From Clostridiales bacterium (GTDB lineage: Bacteria > Bacillota > Clostridia > Lachnospirales > Lachnospiraceae), in contig JAJBUA010000031.1 in NCBI GenBank assembly GCA_020860565.1, forward strand, positions 1 to 64,000: DNA of 64,000 nt, read 5' to 3'. The position numbers and the translations under genes were made by a program. Below are positions 1 through 8,822 of this stretch, one piece after another. How positions within the stretch are numbered: the first letter of the stretch is position 1; each line of letters begins with the position of its first letter. The notes beneath the pieces were generated by a model. It was not told where the DNA came from and did not search any database. It saw nothing but the letters and a program-made list of their open reading frames with translations.

Positions 1-80
1 AAAGAAAATACTTGTAAAAAACGTATTTTGCAAAAATATCTTTAGTTAGACAAGAAAACCAATCTCTTTTACATTTAATA

Positions 81-109
81 TTGATTATTACTCGAAATAA
101 TTGTATAAT
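81..109 (+). promoter_or_regulatory. sigma-A promoter upstream of the OB-fold gene
   Basis: TTGATT (81-86) and TATAAT (104-109) are separated by 17 bases in very AT-rich DNA. Transcription would start near 116, giving a leader of about 140 nt before the first gene. A short hairpin (TGTCGC/GTGACA, about 151-168) lies in the leader. Nothing else is recognisable in bases 1-257. Confidence 0.7.
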
Positions 110-257
110 TGTTTTATTCAAATATTTTCATATATGTTTTCCGTATAAATTTGTCGCTATTTTGTGACAGATTTTCTGTATATCCCGGACTTCCGCTACA
201 TAAACATACTACTAGCGTTAAGCAAAAAGAATAATTAATCATGAGGAGAGAAGTACC

Positions 258-911
258 ATGCCAGAAAAAGTAATTGAAAACAACAGGGTCAGTGTGATTG
301 GAACCGTCGTTTCTGATTTCAGCTTCAGTCATGAGGTGTTTGGCGAAGGATTTTATGTTGTAAGCATTGCAGTAAATCGTCTCAGTGAACAGGCTGACAT
401 CATTCCACTGATGATTTCCGAGCGACTGATTGATATCAGAAAGGATTACCGGGGGAGTACGATCGAGGCTATCGGTCAGTTCCGGTCTTATAACAGGCAT
501 GAGGGCGTCAAAAACCGGTTGGTATTGTCCGTATTTGTGCGGGAGATTAATTTTATGGATGAATTTACTGACTATACGAAGACAAATCAGATTTTTCTTG
601 ACGGTTATATCTGTAAGATCCCGATTTACCGCAAGACACCGCTGGGAAGAGAAATCGCGGATCTTTTGCTGGCTGTGAATCGTCCATATGCAAAATCGGA
701 TTACATACCCTGTATTGCCTGGGGAAGGAACGCGAGATATGCTTCCGGATTTGAGGTGGGAACCCGGGTTCGTGTATGGGGGAGAGTGCAGAGCCGTGAA
801 TATACGAAAAAGCTCAGTGAAACGCAGTGCGAAAAACGTGTGGCATATGAAGTCTCGATCAGCAAGATGGAATGTGGAAGCGGAGAAGAAGAGATTGTTG
901 CGGGAATGTAA
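258..911 (+). CDS. SSB-like protein with two OB-fold-like halves
   Basis: The 217-residue protein resembles single-stranded DNA-binding proteins. Residues about 8-100 and 110-205 each look like an OB strand set: NRVSVIGTV opens the first half and NQIFLDGYICKIPIYRKTP the second. The stretch YIPCIAWGRNARYAS matches the SSB pattern in which an aromatic strand is followed by GxxA. It lacks the acidic DDDIPF-type C-terminal tip of canonical SSB, so a housekeeping SSB is probably elsewhere. The start follows a good site (GAGGAGAG at 242-249). The gene appears monocistronic, with its own promoter and a terminator at 975-1003. DNA binding is inferred from the fold and is not demonstrated. Confidence 0.75.
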   Translation: MPEKVIENNRVSVIGTVVSDFSFSHEVFGEGFYVVSIAVNRLSEQADIIPLMISERLIDIRKDYRGSTIEAIGQFRSYNRHEGVKNRLVLSVFVREINFMDEFTDYTKTNQIFLDGYICKIPIYRKTPLGREIADLLLAVNRPYAKSDYIPCIAWGRNARYASGFEVGTRVRVWGRVQSREYTKKLSETQCEKRVAYEVSISKMECGSGEEEIVAGM

Positions 912-974
912 AAGACCTTCTGGTGGCGACGGTTCCGGAAAGCAGCAGTCCGGGATCATAAGTTGGGAGTGCGG

Positions 975-1003
975 AAAATCCTGTCTTCACAGACGGGATT
1001 TTT
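975..1003 (+). terminator. intrinsic terminator after the OB-fold gene
   Basis: An 11-bp stem pairs AAAATCCTGTC (975-985) with GACGGGATTTT (992-1002) around a 6-base loop and ends in a T run. It separates the OB-fold gene from the luxS promoter. Confidence 0.75.
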
Positions 1004-1039
1004 CATGTCAGTACATGATTCTCTGGTTGTCATCTGTAG

Positions 1040-1068
1040 TTGACTTGCAAAACCCAGTATGTTAAAAT
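1040..1068 (+). promoter_or_regulatory. sigma-A promoter for luxS
   Basis: TTGACT (1040-1045) and TAAAAT (1063-1068) are 17 bases apart. The expected transcription start, near 1075, leaves about 40 nt of leader before luxS. Confidence 0.75.
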
Positions 1069-1117
1069 GACCGCGGGACTGCATGAAAATGACTGCAGGC
1101 GTGAGGAGAGTTGCAAA

Positions 1118-1597
1118 ATGGAAAAAATTGCAAGTTTTACGGTCAACCATTTAAAGCTTTTACCAGGTATTTATGTTTCCCGCAGAGATCCGGTCGGAGA
1201 CCAGGTGGTAACTACTTTTGATATCCGTATGACCAGACCGAATTTTGAACCGGTGATGAATACCGCTGAGATTCATACGATCGAACATCTGGGCGCTACA
1301 TTTTTAAGGAATCATGTGGATTATCGGGATAAGGTCCTGTATTTTGGACCAATGGGCTGTCGGACCGGTTTTTATCTGCTGCTGGCGGGAAACTATGAAT
1401 CTTATGAAATCATTTCACTGATGATTGATATGTTCTCCTTTATCCGTGACTATGAGGGAGAGGTTCCGGGAGCACAGGCAAGGGACTGTGGTAATTATCT
1501 GGATATGAATCTGAACATGGCAAAGTATCTGGCTGATAAATATATCAGAGAAGTGCTTCGTTGCATCGATGATTCCCGGCTGAAATATCCGGAGTGA
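1118..1597 (+). CDS. luxS: S-ribosylhomocysteine lyase LuxS
   Basis: LuxS cleaves S-ribosylhomocysteine to homocysteine and the autoinducer-2 precursor DPD, recycling S-adenosylhomocysteine in the cytosol. The 159-residue length is normal for the family. The metal ligands are present: HTIEH gives H53 and H57, and ARDCG gives C124. The catalytic cysteine is C81 in GPMGCRTGF. The ATG at 1118 is preferred over an in-frame start at 1040, because 1040 falls inside the promoter and 1118 follows GAGGAG at 1103-1108. No pfs/mtnN gene lies beside it. purL follows after a 126-bp gap. Confidence 0.97.
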   Translation: MEKIASFTVNHLKLLPGIYVSRRDPVGDQVVTTFDIRMTRPNFEPVMNTAEIHTIEHLGATFLRNHVDYRDKVLYFGPMGCRTGFYLLLAGNYESYEIISLMIDMFSFIRDYEGEVPGAQARDCGNYLDMNLNMAKYLADKYIREVLRCIDDSRLKYPE

Positions 1598-1723
1598 GGA
1601 ACGGCCGGCGGGTGGATATGGACCGGTCAGTTCTGCACAAAATGATGTTCTGTAAGTCAGGATAAGAGATAAATATAAGAAGGTATGAGTAATGAAACAG
1701 GAGTCATTCCCAGGAGGAAACCA

Positions 1724-4700
1724 ATGAGCGTAAAAAGAGTGTATGTTGAGAAAAAGCCTGCTTTTGCGGTGAAGGCAGGGGAATTGAGAGAAGAGATTAC
1801 CAGTTATCTGAATCTGGATTCGGTGACGGATGTCCGCGTTTTGATTCGTTATGACGTTGAAAATCTGTCCGAGGAAACTTATCAGCGCGCGCTGGTTACG
1901 ATTTTTTCCGAGCCGCCGGTGGATGAGGTGTATGAGGAAGATTTCCCGAAAAAGGAAGGAGATCAGATCTTTTCTGTGGAATATCTGCCGGGACAGTTTG
2001 ACCAGAGAGCGGATTCCGCACAGCAGTGCTGTAAGCTCCTGAATGAGGAGGAGGAACCGATCATCCGGACCGCGACAACCTATGTGCTTTCCGGTACGCT
2101 GACCGTGGAACAGCTTGCTGCCGTGAAGTCTTTCTGCATCAATCCGGTAGACTCCCGTGAAGCCGGAGAAGAAAAGCCGGCGACGCTGGTGTCTGTATTT
2201 GAGACACCGGAAGATGTCGCTGTATTTGACGGTTTTTGTGAGATGGATTCGCAGGCGCTGGCATCGCTCTATGGTTCGCTGGGACTGGCGATGACAATGA
2301 AGGATTTTGAACATATTCAGAATTATTATAAAACAGAAGAGCACCGGGATCCGACCGTCGCGGAGATCCGCGTGTTGGATACGTACTGGTCGGATCATTG
2401 CAGACATACGACATTTTCGACCGAATTAAAGGAAGTTACAATTACAGACGGTTATTACCGGGAGCCGATTGAGGCGGCATTCCGGCAGTATCTGGCGGAT
2501 CACCGGGAGATTTATCAGGGCAGGGACGATAAGTTTATCTGCCTCATGGATCTGGCCTGTCTGGGTGCGAAGAAACTGAAAAAAGAAGGAAAGCTGACCG
2601 ATCAGGAAGAATCAGATGAGATCAATGCCTGCAGTATCGTGGTGCCGGTAGAGATCGATGGAAAGACGGAGGAGTGGCTGATTAACTTCAAAAATGAGAC
2701 TCACAATCATCCGACGGAGATTGAACCTTTTGGCGGCGCGGCTACGTGTCTGGGCGGTGCGATCCGCGATCCGCTCTCCGGTCGGACTTACGTCTATCAG
2801 GCAATGCGTGTGACAGGGGCAGCGGATCCGACAAAATCGCTCTCTGAGACGCTTCACGGGAAGCTCCCGCAGAGGAAGCTGGTTACGGGCGCTGCCAACG
2901 GCTACAGCTCTTATGGTAATCAGATCGGACTGGCAACCGGATATGTAAAAGAAATCTACCATCCGGATTATGTCGCAAAGAGAATGGAGATTGGTGCAGT
3001 TATGGGGGCTGCTCCGAGGAAACAGGTGAGACGGCTGACTTCTGATCCGGGCGATATTATCGTGCTGCTGGGCGGGCGCACCGGACGCGACGGCGTCGGC
3101 GGCGCAACCGGTTCTTCCAAGGCTCATACAGAGAGCTCCATCGAGGTCTGCGGCGCGGAGGTGCAGAAGGGAAATGCTCCAACGGAACGTAAACTTCAGC
3201 GGCTTTTCCGTCGCCCGGAAGTGTCCTCGATCATTAAGAAATGCAATGATTTTGGCGCCGGCGGTGTGTCGGTAGCGATCGGTGAGCTGGCTGCAGGTCT
3301 GTCTGTTAATCTGGATCTGGTGCCGAAAAAATATGCGGGACTGGATGGAACCGAGCTGGCGATTTCCGAATCTCAGGAACGTATGGCGGTTGTACTGGAT
3401 CCGAAGGATGTTGACGCATTTATGGCATATGCGGAAGAGGAAAATCTTGAGGCGACCAGGGTTGCCGTGGTTACGGAGAGCCCCAGACTGGTATTGAACT
3501 GGAGAGGAAAGACAATTGTAGACATCAGCCGTGCGTTCCTTGATACGAATGGCGCGCACCAGGAGACGACGGTGCTTCTGGAGACTCCGGGAAGGGAAGG
3601 CAATCCTTTTGTGCGCAGAGATATCCCGGATGTACGTGCGAAGTGGCTGGAAACGCTGTCGGATCTCAATGTCTGCTCGCAGAGAGGACTGGTAGAGCGC
3701 TTTGATGGTTCGATTGGCGCAGGGTCTGTCTTTATGCCATATGGCGGCAGATATCAGCTGACGGAGACACAGTCCATGGTAGCGAAGCTTCCGGTTCTGG
3801 AGGGTAAGACGGATACTGTGACAATGATGAGTTATGGATATGATCCGTATCTGTCGAGCTGGAGTCCGTATCATGGAGCAATTTATGCCGTGACGGATTC
3901 CGTGGCGAAAATTGTGGCGTCAGGCGGAGACTTTGAAAAGCTGCATTTTACATTCCAGGAATTCTTTAAACGTATGACAGAGGATCCTTCCCGTTGGGGA
4001 GCGCCGTTTGCCGCGCTGCTCGGCGCGTATCAGGCACAGCTTGGATTCGGGATCGGTTCGATTGGCGGCAAGGACAGTATGTCAGGCAGCTTCCATGATG
4101 AAAAGCATGGAGAGATCAATGTGCCGCCGACGCTGGTGTCATTCGCAGTGGATGTGGCGAATATTTCGGATATCATTACACCGGAGCTGAAACGGCCCGG
4201 CAGTAAGCTTATTGTTTTCCGGATTGACCGTGATGAATATGATCTGCCTGTATTTGAGGCAGTCAGGGACGGCTATCGCAAGCTGCATGCGGATATCCAG
4301 GCAGGCCGGATTCTGTCGGCTTATGCGGTCGGAGCTCACGGTATCGCAGAAGCAGTCAGCAAGATGGCATTCGGCAATAAGCTGGGCGTCCGGATCGAAC
4401 ATAACCTGGATCCGAGAGATTTCTTCGCGCCTGGCTGGGGCAATATCGTCTGTGAGGTGCCGGATGGTAAGGTGGGAGAGCTTGCGATTACTTATACGGT
4501 GATCGGAGAAGTTACGGACAGAGATGTATTTGAGTATGGTTCCGTCAGTATCCCGGTTTCTGCCGCGCTTGACGCATGGATCAGGCCGCTGGAGCCGGTA
4601 TTTCCGACAACTTCCCGGGTTGCTCAGACACAGGTACCGGATCAGTGTTATCATGCGGACAAGATTACCGTGTGCAATCATAAGATTGGGCAGCCGACTG

Positions 4701-5488
4701 TCTTTATACCGGTATTTCCGGGGACAAACTGTGAGTATGACAGTACCAAAGCGTTTGAACGCGCGGGTGCGAAGGTTGTAACAAGGGTCTTCCGCAATCT
4801 CTCCGCGAAGGCGATCCGTGAGTCAGTCGAGGAGTATCGGACACAGATTGCGAAGGCACAGATTGTTATGTTCCCCGGTGGTTTTTCGGCCGGTGATGAG
4901 CCGGAGGGCAGCGCAAAGTTTTTTGCTGCCGTATTCCGCAATGCCCGGATACAGGAGGAGATCGACAGGCTTTTAAATGAGCGCGACGGCCTGATGCTTG
5001 GTATCTGTAATGGCTTCCAGGCATTGATTAAGCTGGGACTTGTGCCAGAAGGGAAGATTGTGGAGCAGCGGCCGGATTCGCCGACGCTGGCGATGAACAC
5101 GATTGGCCGGCATATTTCCCGGATGGTATATACAAAGGTTGTGACGAATAAGTCTCCGTGGCTCGCAGGAGCGGAATGCGGCGGTGTGTACTGCAATCCG
5201 GCGTCTCACGGAGAAGGACGTTTTGTCGCCAATGACAAATGGCTGAAGAAGCTTTTTGCCAATGGACAGGTTGCAACGCAGTATGTGGACGACCAGGGAA
5301 TTCCTACCATGGATGAGTTCTGGAATCCGAACGGCTCCTATATGGCGATCGAGGGCATTACGAGCCCGGATGGGAGAATCCTCGGCAAGATGGCTCATTC
5401 GGAACGGCGCGGAGATGGCGTCGCGATCAATATATATGGGGAACAGGATATGAAGATTTTTGAGTCCGGAGTTGCCTATTTTAAATAA
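1724..5488 (+). CDS. purL: phosphoribosylformylglycinamidine synthase, single-chain PurL
   Basis: This enzyme catalyses the ATP- and glutamine-dependent conversion of FGAR to FGAM in purine synthesis. At 1254 residues it is the long single-chain form with the glutaminase fused at the C terminus, rather than the PurS/PurL/PurQ complex. Visible signatures are YWSDHCRHTTF near residue 235, NETHNHPTEIEPFGGAATC in the first synthase half, DFGAGGVSVAIGELA, and the glutaminase PGGFSAGDEPEG and GICNGFQ with nucleophile C1095. The ATG at 1724 is chosen because AGGAGG (1712-1717) lies 6 bases upstream; an earlier ATG at 1685 has a poorly spaced site. No other pur gene is adjacent. Confidence 0.97.
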   Translation: MSVKRVYVEKKPAFAVKAGELREEITSYLNLDSVTDVRVLIRYDVENLSEETYQRALVTIFSEPPVDEVYEEDFPKKEGDQIFSVEYLPGQFDQRADSAQQCCKLLNEEEEPIIRTATTYVLSGTLTVEQLAAVKSFCINPVDSREAGEEKPATLVSVFETPEDVAVFDGFCEMDSQALASLYGSLGLAMTMKDFEHIQNYYKTEEHRDPTVAEIRVLDTYWSDHCRHTTFSTELKEVTITDGYYREPIEAAFRQYLADHREIYQGRDDKFICLMDLACLGAKKLKKEGKLTDQEESDEINACSIVVPVEIDGKTEEWLINFKNETHNHPTEIEPFGGAATCLGGAIRDPLSGRTYVYQAMRVTGAADPTKSLSETLHGKLPQRKLVTGAANGYSSYGNQIGLATGYVKEIYHPDYVAKRMEIGAVMGAAPRKQVRRLTSDPGDIIVLLGGRTGRDGVGGATGSSKAHTESSIEVCGAEVQKGNAPTERKLQRLFRRPEVSSIIKKCNDFGAGGVSVAIGELAAGLSVNLDLVPKKYAGLDGTELAISESQERMAVVLDPKDVDAFMAYAEEENLEATRVAVVTESPRLVLNWRGKTIVDISRAFLDTNGAHQETTVLLETPGREGNPFVRRDIPDVRAKWLETLSDLNVCSQRGLVERFDGSIGAGSVFMPYGGRYQLTETQSMVAKLPVLEGKTDTVTMMSYGYDPYLSSWSPYHGAIYAVTDSVAKIVASGGDFEKLHFTFQEFFKRMTEDPSRWGAPFAALLGAYQAQLGFGIGSIGGKDSMSGSFHDEKHGEINVPPTLVSFAVDVANISDIITPELKRPGSKLIVFRIDRDEYDLPVFEAVRDGYRKLHADIQAGRILSAYAVGAHGIAEAVSKMAFGNKLGVRIEHNLDPRDFFAPGWGNIVCEVPDGKVGELAITYTVIGEVTDRDVFEYGSVSIPVSAALDAWIRPLEPVFPTTSRVAQTQVPDQCYHADKITVCNHKIGQPTVFIPVFPGTNCEYDSTKAFERAGAKVVTRVFRNLSAKAIRESVEEYRTQIAKAQIVMFPGGFSAGDEPEGSAKFFAAVFRNARIQEEIDRLLNERDGLMLGICNGFQALIKLGLVPEGKIVEQRPDSPTLAMNTIGRHISRMVYTKVVTNKSPWLAGAECGGVYCNPASHGEGRFVANDKWLKKLFANGQVATQYVDDQGIPTMDEFWNPNGSYMAIEGITSPDGRILGKMAHSERRGDGVAINIYGEQDMKIFESGVAYFK

Positions 5489-5533
5489 TATTTATGGAAG
5501 AAACCAGGAGACAAGGAAGCGAGATACAGAGAC

Positions 5534-6856
5534 ATGAAGAAGGTTGTGAAATTCGGCGGGAGCTCTCTCGCCAATGCAAGGCAGTTTAAGAAAGTGGGAG
5601 AGATTATCCGGGCGGATAAGAGCAGAAGATATGTGATTCCATCCGCGCCAGGTAAGAGAAATGCTAAGGATACCAAGGTTACCGATCTTTTATATCAGTG
5701 CTATGACGCGGCTTCGACCGGAGCCTCATATAAAAAGATCCTGAATCAGATTAAGGAACGTTATGAGGATATTATCGACGGTTTAAAACTTAATCTGAAT
5801 CTGGATCACGAATTTGCGACAATTGAAGAAAATTTTGTGAAGGGAATCGGCAGGGATTATGCTGCTTCACGCGGGGAATATCTGAATGGAATCGTAATGG
5901 CAGAATATCTGGGATTTCCGTTTATTGATGCCGCTGAGGTGATTTTCTTTGATGAAGAGGGAAATTTTCTGTCAAAAGAGACAAACGAGGAACTGTCAGA
6001 GCGGCTGAAAACGGTTGAAACAGCGGTAATCCCGGGTTTTTATGGTTCTGTCTTTCATAATGGCAAAGTGCGTACCTTTTCGCGCGGTGGTTCGGATATT
6101 ACCGGTTCGATTGTAGCCCGTGCGATTCATGCGGATCTGTATGAGAACTGGACGGATGTTTCCGGTTTCCTGGTCGCAGATCCCCATATTATCGAGAATC
6201 CTGCGGTGATTGAGACAATCACCTATAAAGAGCTGCGCGAGCTGGCATATATGGGAGCAAGCGTCCTGCATGAGGATGCGATTTTCCCGGTAAGGAGCGA
6301 GGGCATTCCGATTAATATCCGTAATACAAACAAGCCGGAGGATAAAGGAACCCTGATTGTAGAGAGCACCTGCCGCAAGCCGAGATTTCTGGTGACGGGA
6401 ATTGCGGGCAAGAAGGGATTCTGTGTTGTCAATATCGAGAAAGCAATGATGAACTCCGAAATCGGATTTGGCAGAAAGGTGCTGGCAGTTTTCGAGAAGT
6501 ATGGCATTTCCTTTGAACATATGCCTTCCGGCGTGGATACGATGTCGATTGTACTTCATCAGTCGGAGTTTGAGGATTATGAGCAGTCTGTCGTAGCGGG
6601 CATTCATCGGGCAGTGTCGCCGGACAGTGTAGAACTGGAATCGGATCTGGCACTGATCGCAGTAGTGGGACGCGGCATGAAAGCCAACCGGGGTATCGCC
6701 GGCCGGCTGTTTGCAGCCCTCGGCCATGCCAGAGTGAATGTAAAGATGATCGATCAGGGTTCCAGTGAGCTGAATATCATTGTCGGGGTAAAGAATGAAG
6801 ATTTTGAAACCGCAATCAGGGCAATTTACGATATCTTTATTAATACAGAAGTATAA
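5534..6856 (+). CDS. lysC: aspartate kinase
   Basis: This enzyme phosphorylates aspartate, the first step towards lysine, threonine, methionine and diaminopimelate. The 440-residue protein has KFGGSSLAN at the N terminus, the FSRGGSDITGS nucleotide/substrate loop near residue 180, and a C-terminal pair of ACT domains (about 300-440; GKKGFCVVNIEKAMMNSE and VVGRGMKANRGIAGRLF), which normally give end-product inhibition. It is monofunctional, with no homoserine dehydrogenase part. asd, the next step, lies 47 kb away in this window. There is no space for a lysine riboswitch in the 45-bp upstream gap. Which amino acid inhibits it cannot be told, so the symbol is only family level. Confidence 0.93.
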   Translation: MKKVVKFGGSSLANARQFKKVGEIIRADKSRRYVIPSAPGKRNAKDTKVTDLLYQCYDAASTGASYKKILNQIKERYEDIIDGLKLNLNLDHEFATIEENFVKGIGRDYAASRGEYLNGIVMAEYLGFPFIDAAEVIFFDEEGNFLSKETNEELSERLKTVETAVIPGFYGSVFHNGKVRTFSRGGSDITGSIVARAIHADLYENWTDVSGFLVADPHIIENPAVIETITYKELRELAYMGASVLHEDAIFPVRSEGIPINIRNTNKPEDKGTLIVESTCRKPRFLVTGIAGKKGFCVVNIEKAMMNSEIGFGRKVLAVFEKYGISFEHMPSGVDTMSIVLHQSEFEDYEQSVVAGIHRAVSPDSVELESDLALIAVVGRGMKANRGIAGRLFAALGHARVNVKMIDQGSSELNIIVGVKNEDFETAIRAIYDIFINTEV

Positions 6857-8813
6857 GCAGAAAACAATCAGTCTTTTATTCTGGACGCTGCTGCTTCTGT
6901 CCGCCTGTCTGCTGTCCGGATGCGAGGGACCGTCTACAGCGGTTCTTCCCGGAAATGCGAACAGCGCACTTGCTGATGGGTCTGAGTTATCGTTGGAAGT
7001 AAAGGATGCCAACCCTTATTTTCTGCAAGAAATGATTGAGCGGCTTTCGGCTGTGGCAGAGGATCCGGATGAAACTGAGCGGAGCGAAACGGATGCGGAG
7101 CAGTACCTGAGAGATTTCCTGACTGGATGTGGATATGAGATATCCGGTCAGGAAAGTGCGGTAGAGGCTGTGCGTTTTGCTGACGATCCGGAAGCCGATA
7201 TCATCCTGCTTATCGCCAATTATGGCGGAACTGGAGCCTATGACAACGCCTCCGGCGCAGCAGCGCTACTGGAGACGGCGAGACTTCTTGCAGAATTTTC
7301 CACTGATACAGAAATACGTTTTGTATTCCTTTCCGGAGGCAGGAGAGATCTCGATCCGGTTCGCGGCTATCTGGAAAATCTGCAGATCAATGATGCGGGA
7401 AGACTGCTGGGCGCCGTTCAGATTGGCCCGTTGGGGAGAAACGTTGCCAGGAAAAATATTCTCTCTACTTCAGACGGGAAACCGACGTTTCTTGCGGAAC
7501 AGATTGACAGGATCTGTGAGGCTGTTTATGGAGAGGGGATCCCGTGTCTTGCGCACGAGCAGACAATCCAGAACGTACTGTTGCGAAACCAGATTCCGAC
7601 AGTGGTTTATCAGGGAAGCTTTCAGGCGGCAGAACAGGGGACAATTCTGGATCGACCATCATTGATTTCGTATGATTTCCTTGCAGATTCGGTCGATGTG
7701 CTGAGCCGTACTCTGGCGTCGCTGATGGATACCGGCACGCCTTCGATGCAGGCGAAAGCACATTTTTATAATGATATCCGGGACGATGCTTATGTTCAGG
7801 GAATGTTGGCGGTCCTGCCTTTTGGCGGGAGTGTAGAGATGCTGGAGACGGAGACCGGACAGCAGGGGACATTAAACGCGGTAAATACAGATAATGAAGG
7901 CAGGGAAATTTTGTCTTATCGTTATCCGATGAAGTGGTTTGGAGTGGATCAGATTATTGATACGGACTATTATTTTACAGATGGGCAGCTGAGCAGCGTG
8001 ATGCTGCGGGCAGACAGTGCCGGTGTAGAGTATGAGGAGGCAATCGAGAGGATTCATTCTGTGTATGGGGAATATACAGGATTCAGTAACAGTCCGTCTG
8101 GGATAATCTGTGAATGGCTGCTTCCGAGAGAGCGTCTCCGAATCGAACTGACACCAAACCGTGATGGGTTTGACCTGGTATTTACGGAGTATGATACCCC
8201 GAGGCATTCTTATGCCGCGGATATCCTTGGAGCGAGTCGGCTTGAGGAGCTTTTTAAACGGTTTATACCGGAATCGGCGAGAGAACATATCCGCCTGAAC
8301 TGTTATTCGGACGGGTATGGAAAGAGTAAGGGGTATCTGGAAAGAGATGAAAAAGACAACAATGCGGATGAGGATTCTTTAGAAGAAAAAGAAGCAGAAA
8401 ATTATGTTCTCGGCCTGGATCTGGAGGACGCATTGAATGACGAAAGCGGATGGAGAGATTTTTACGGAAGTGTAGATACTCTGATGAGGCTTTATGGAGA
8501 ATACCTGAAAGATCAGAAAACGGAGCCATATTATCAGGATTTTGAAAATCGCTTTGGCATTGCAGAGAGTTCTGCTGCAGACGGCAGTCCAATGGCGGCT
8601 GATGACTGGTCCGCGGAGGAAGACTGGATTACCGGGGAAGGGGAAGCCGGAAAAGGAGAAGAGAATTTCCCGGATTTTGTGGAAAGCTTCCGCCTGTTTG
8701 TGATGGCGGAAAAACCGGAAGAGAATCTCGGCGAATGGGGGGACCGTGTCCGTTTCTTTTATGAATATGAGGAACTGACGGAATACAGAAGTCAGGTGCG
8801 GGAGGGTATGTAG
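6795..8813 (+). CDS. lipoprotein with a degenerate M28 peptidase-like domain
   Basis: The 672-residue protein starts inside the end of the aspartate kinase gene (62-nt overlap). A basic, then hydrophobic signal segment (about 21-40) ends in the lipobox LLSGC, so C43 would be lipidated and the rest would face outward. Residues about 65-300 resemble M28 aminopeptidases: GTGAYDNASGAAALLETARLL matches the family's GAxDNASG helix. However, the preceding HxD is NYG (N142-G144), the EE general-base pair is replaced within SGGRRD (181-185), and the next metal aspartate region reads VQIGPLG. Catalysis is therefore unlikely. Residues 300-672 are acidic and unrecognised. The only upstream ATG is 6795, after GGGG. 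Confidence 0.7.
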   Translation: MKILKPQSGQFTISLLIQKYKQKTISLLFWTLLLLSACLLSGCEGPSTAVLPGNANSALADGSELSLEVKDANPYFLQEMIERLSAVAEDPDETERSETDAEQYLRDFLTGCGYEISGQESAVEAVRFADDPEADIILLIANYGGTGAYDNASGAAALLETARLLAEFSTDTEIRFVFLSGGRRDLDPVRGYLENLQINDAGRLLGAVQIGPLGRNVARKNILSTSDGKPTFLAEQIDRICEAVYGEGIPCLAHEQTIQNVLLRNQIPTVVYQGSFQAAEQGTILDRPSLISYDFLADSVDVLSRTLASLMDTGTPSMQAKAHFYNDIRDDAYVQGMLAVLPFGGSVEMLETETGQQGTLNAVNTDNEGREILSYRYPMKWFGVDQIIDTDYYFTDGQLSSVMLRADSAGVEYEEAIERIHSVYGEYTGFSNSPSGIICEWLLPRERLRIELTPNRDGFDLVFTEYDTPRHSYAADILGASRLEELFKRFIPESAREHIRLNCYSDGYGKSKGYLERDEKDNNADEDSLEEKEAENYVLGLDLEDALNDESGWRDFYGSVDTLMRLYGEYLKDQKTEPYYQDFENRFGIAESSAADGSPMAADDWSAEEDWITGEGEAGKGEENFPDFVESFRLFVMAEKPEENLGEWGDRVRFFYEYEELTEYRSQVREGM

Positions 8814-8822
8814 GAGATCAGA

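Noticed and set aside
114..959. A 281-codon minus-strand frame covering the OB-fold gene and its promoter
   Set aside because: It overlaps a well-supported gene with a promoter and terminator on the plus strand and shows no domain.
2612..3874. A 420-codon minus-strand frame opposite purL
   Set aside because: Same explanation: an antisense shadow of a long GC-balanced gene, with no family resemblance.
5489..5533. Search for a lysine riboswitch before aspartate kinase
   Set aside because: The gap is 45 bases, far too short.
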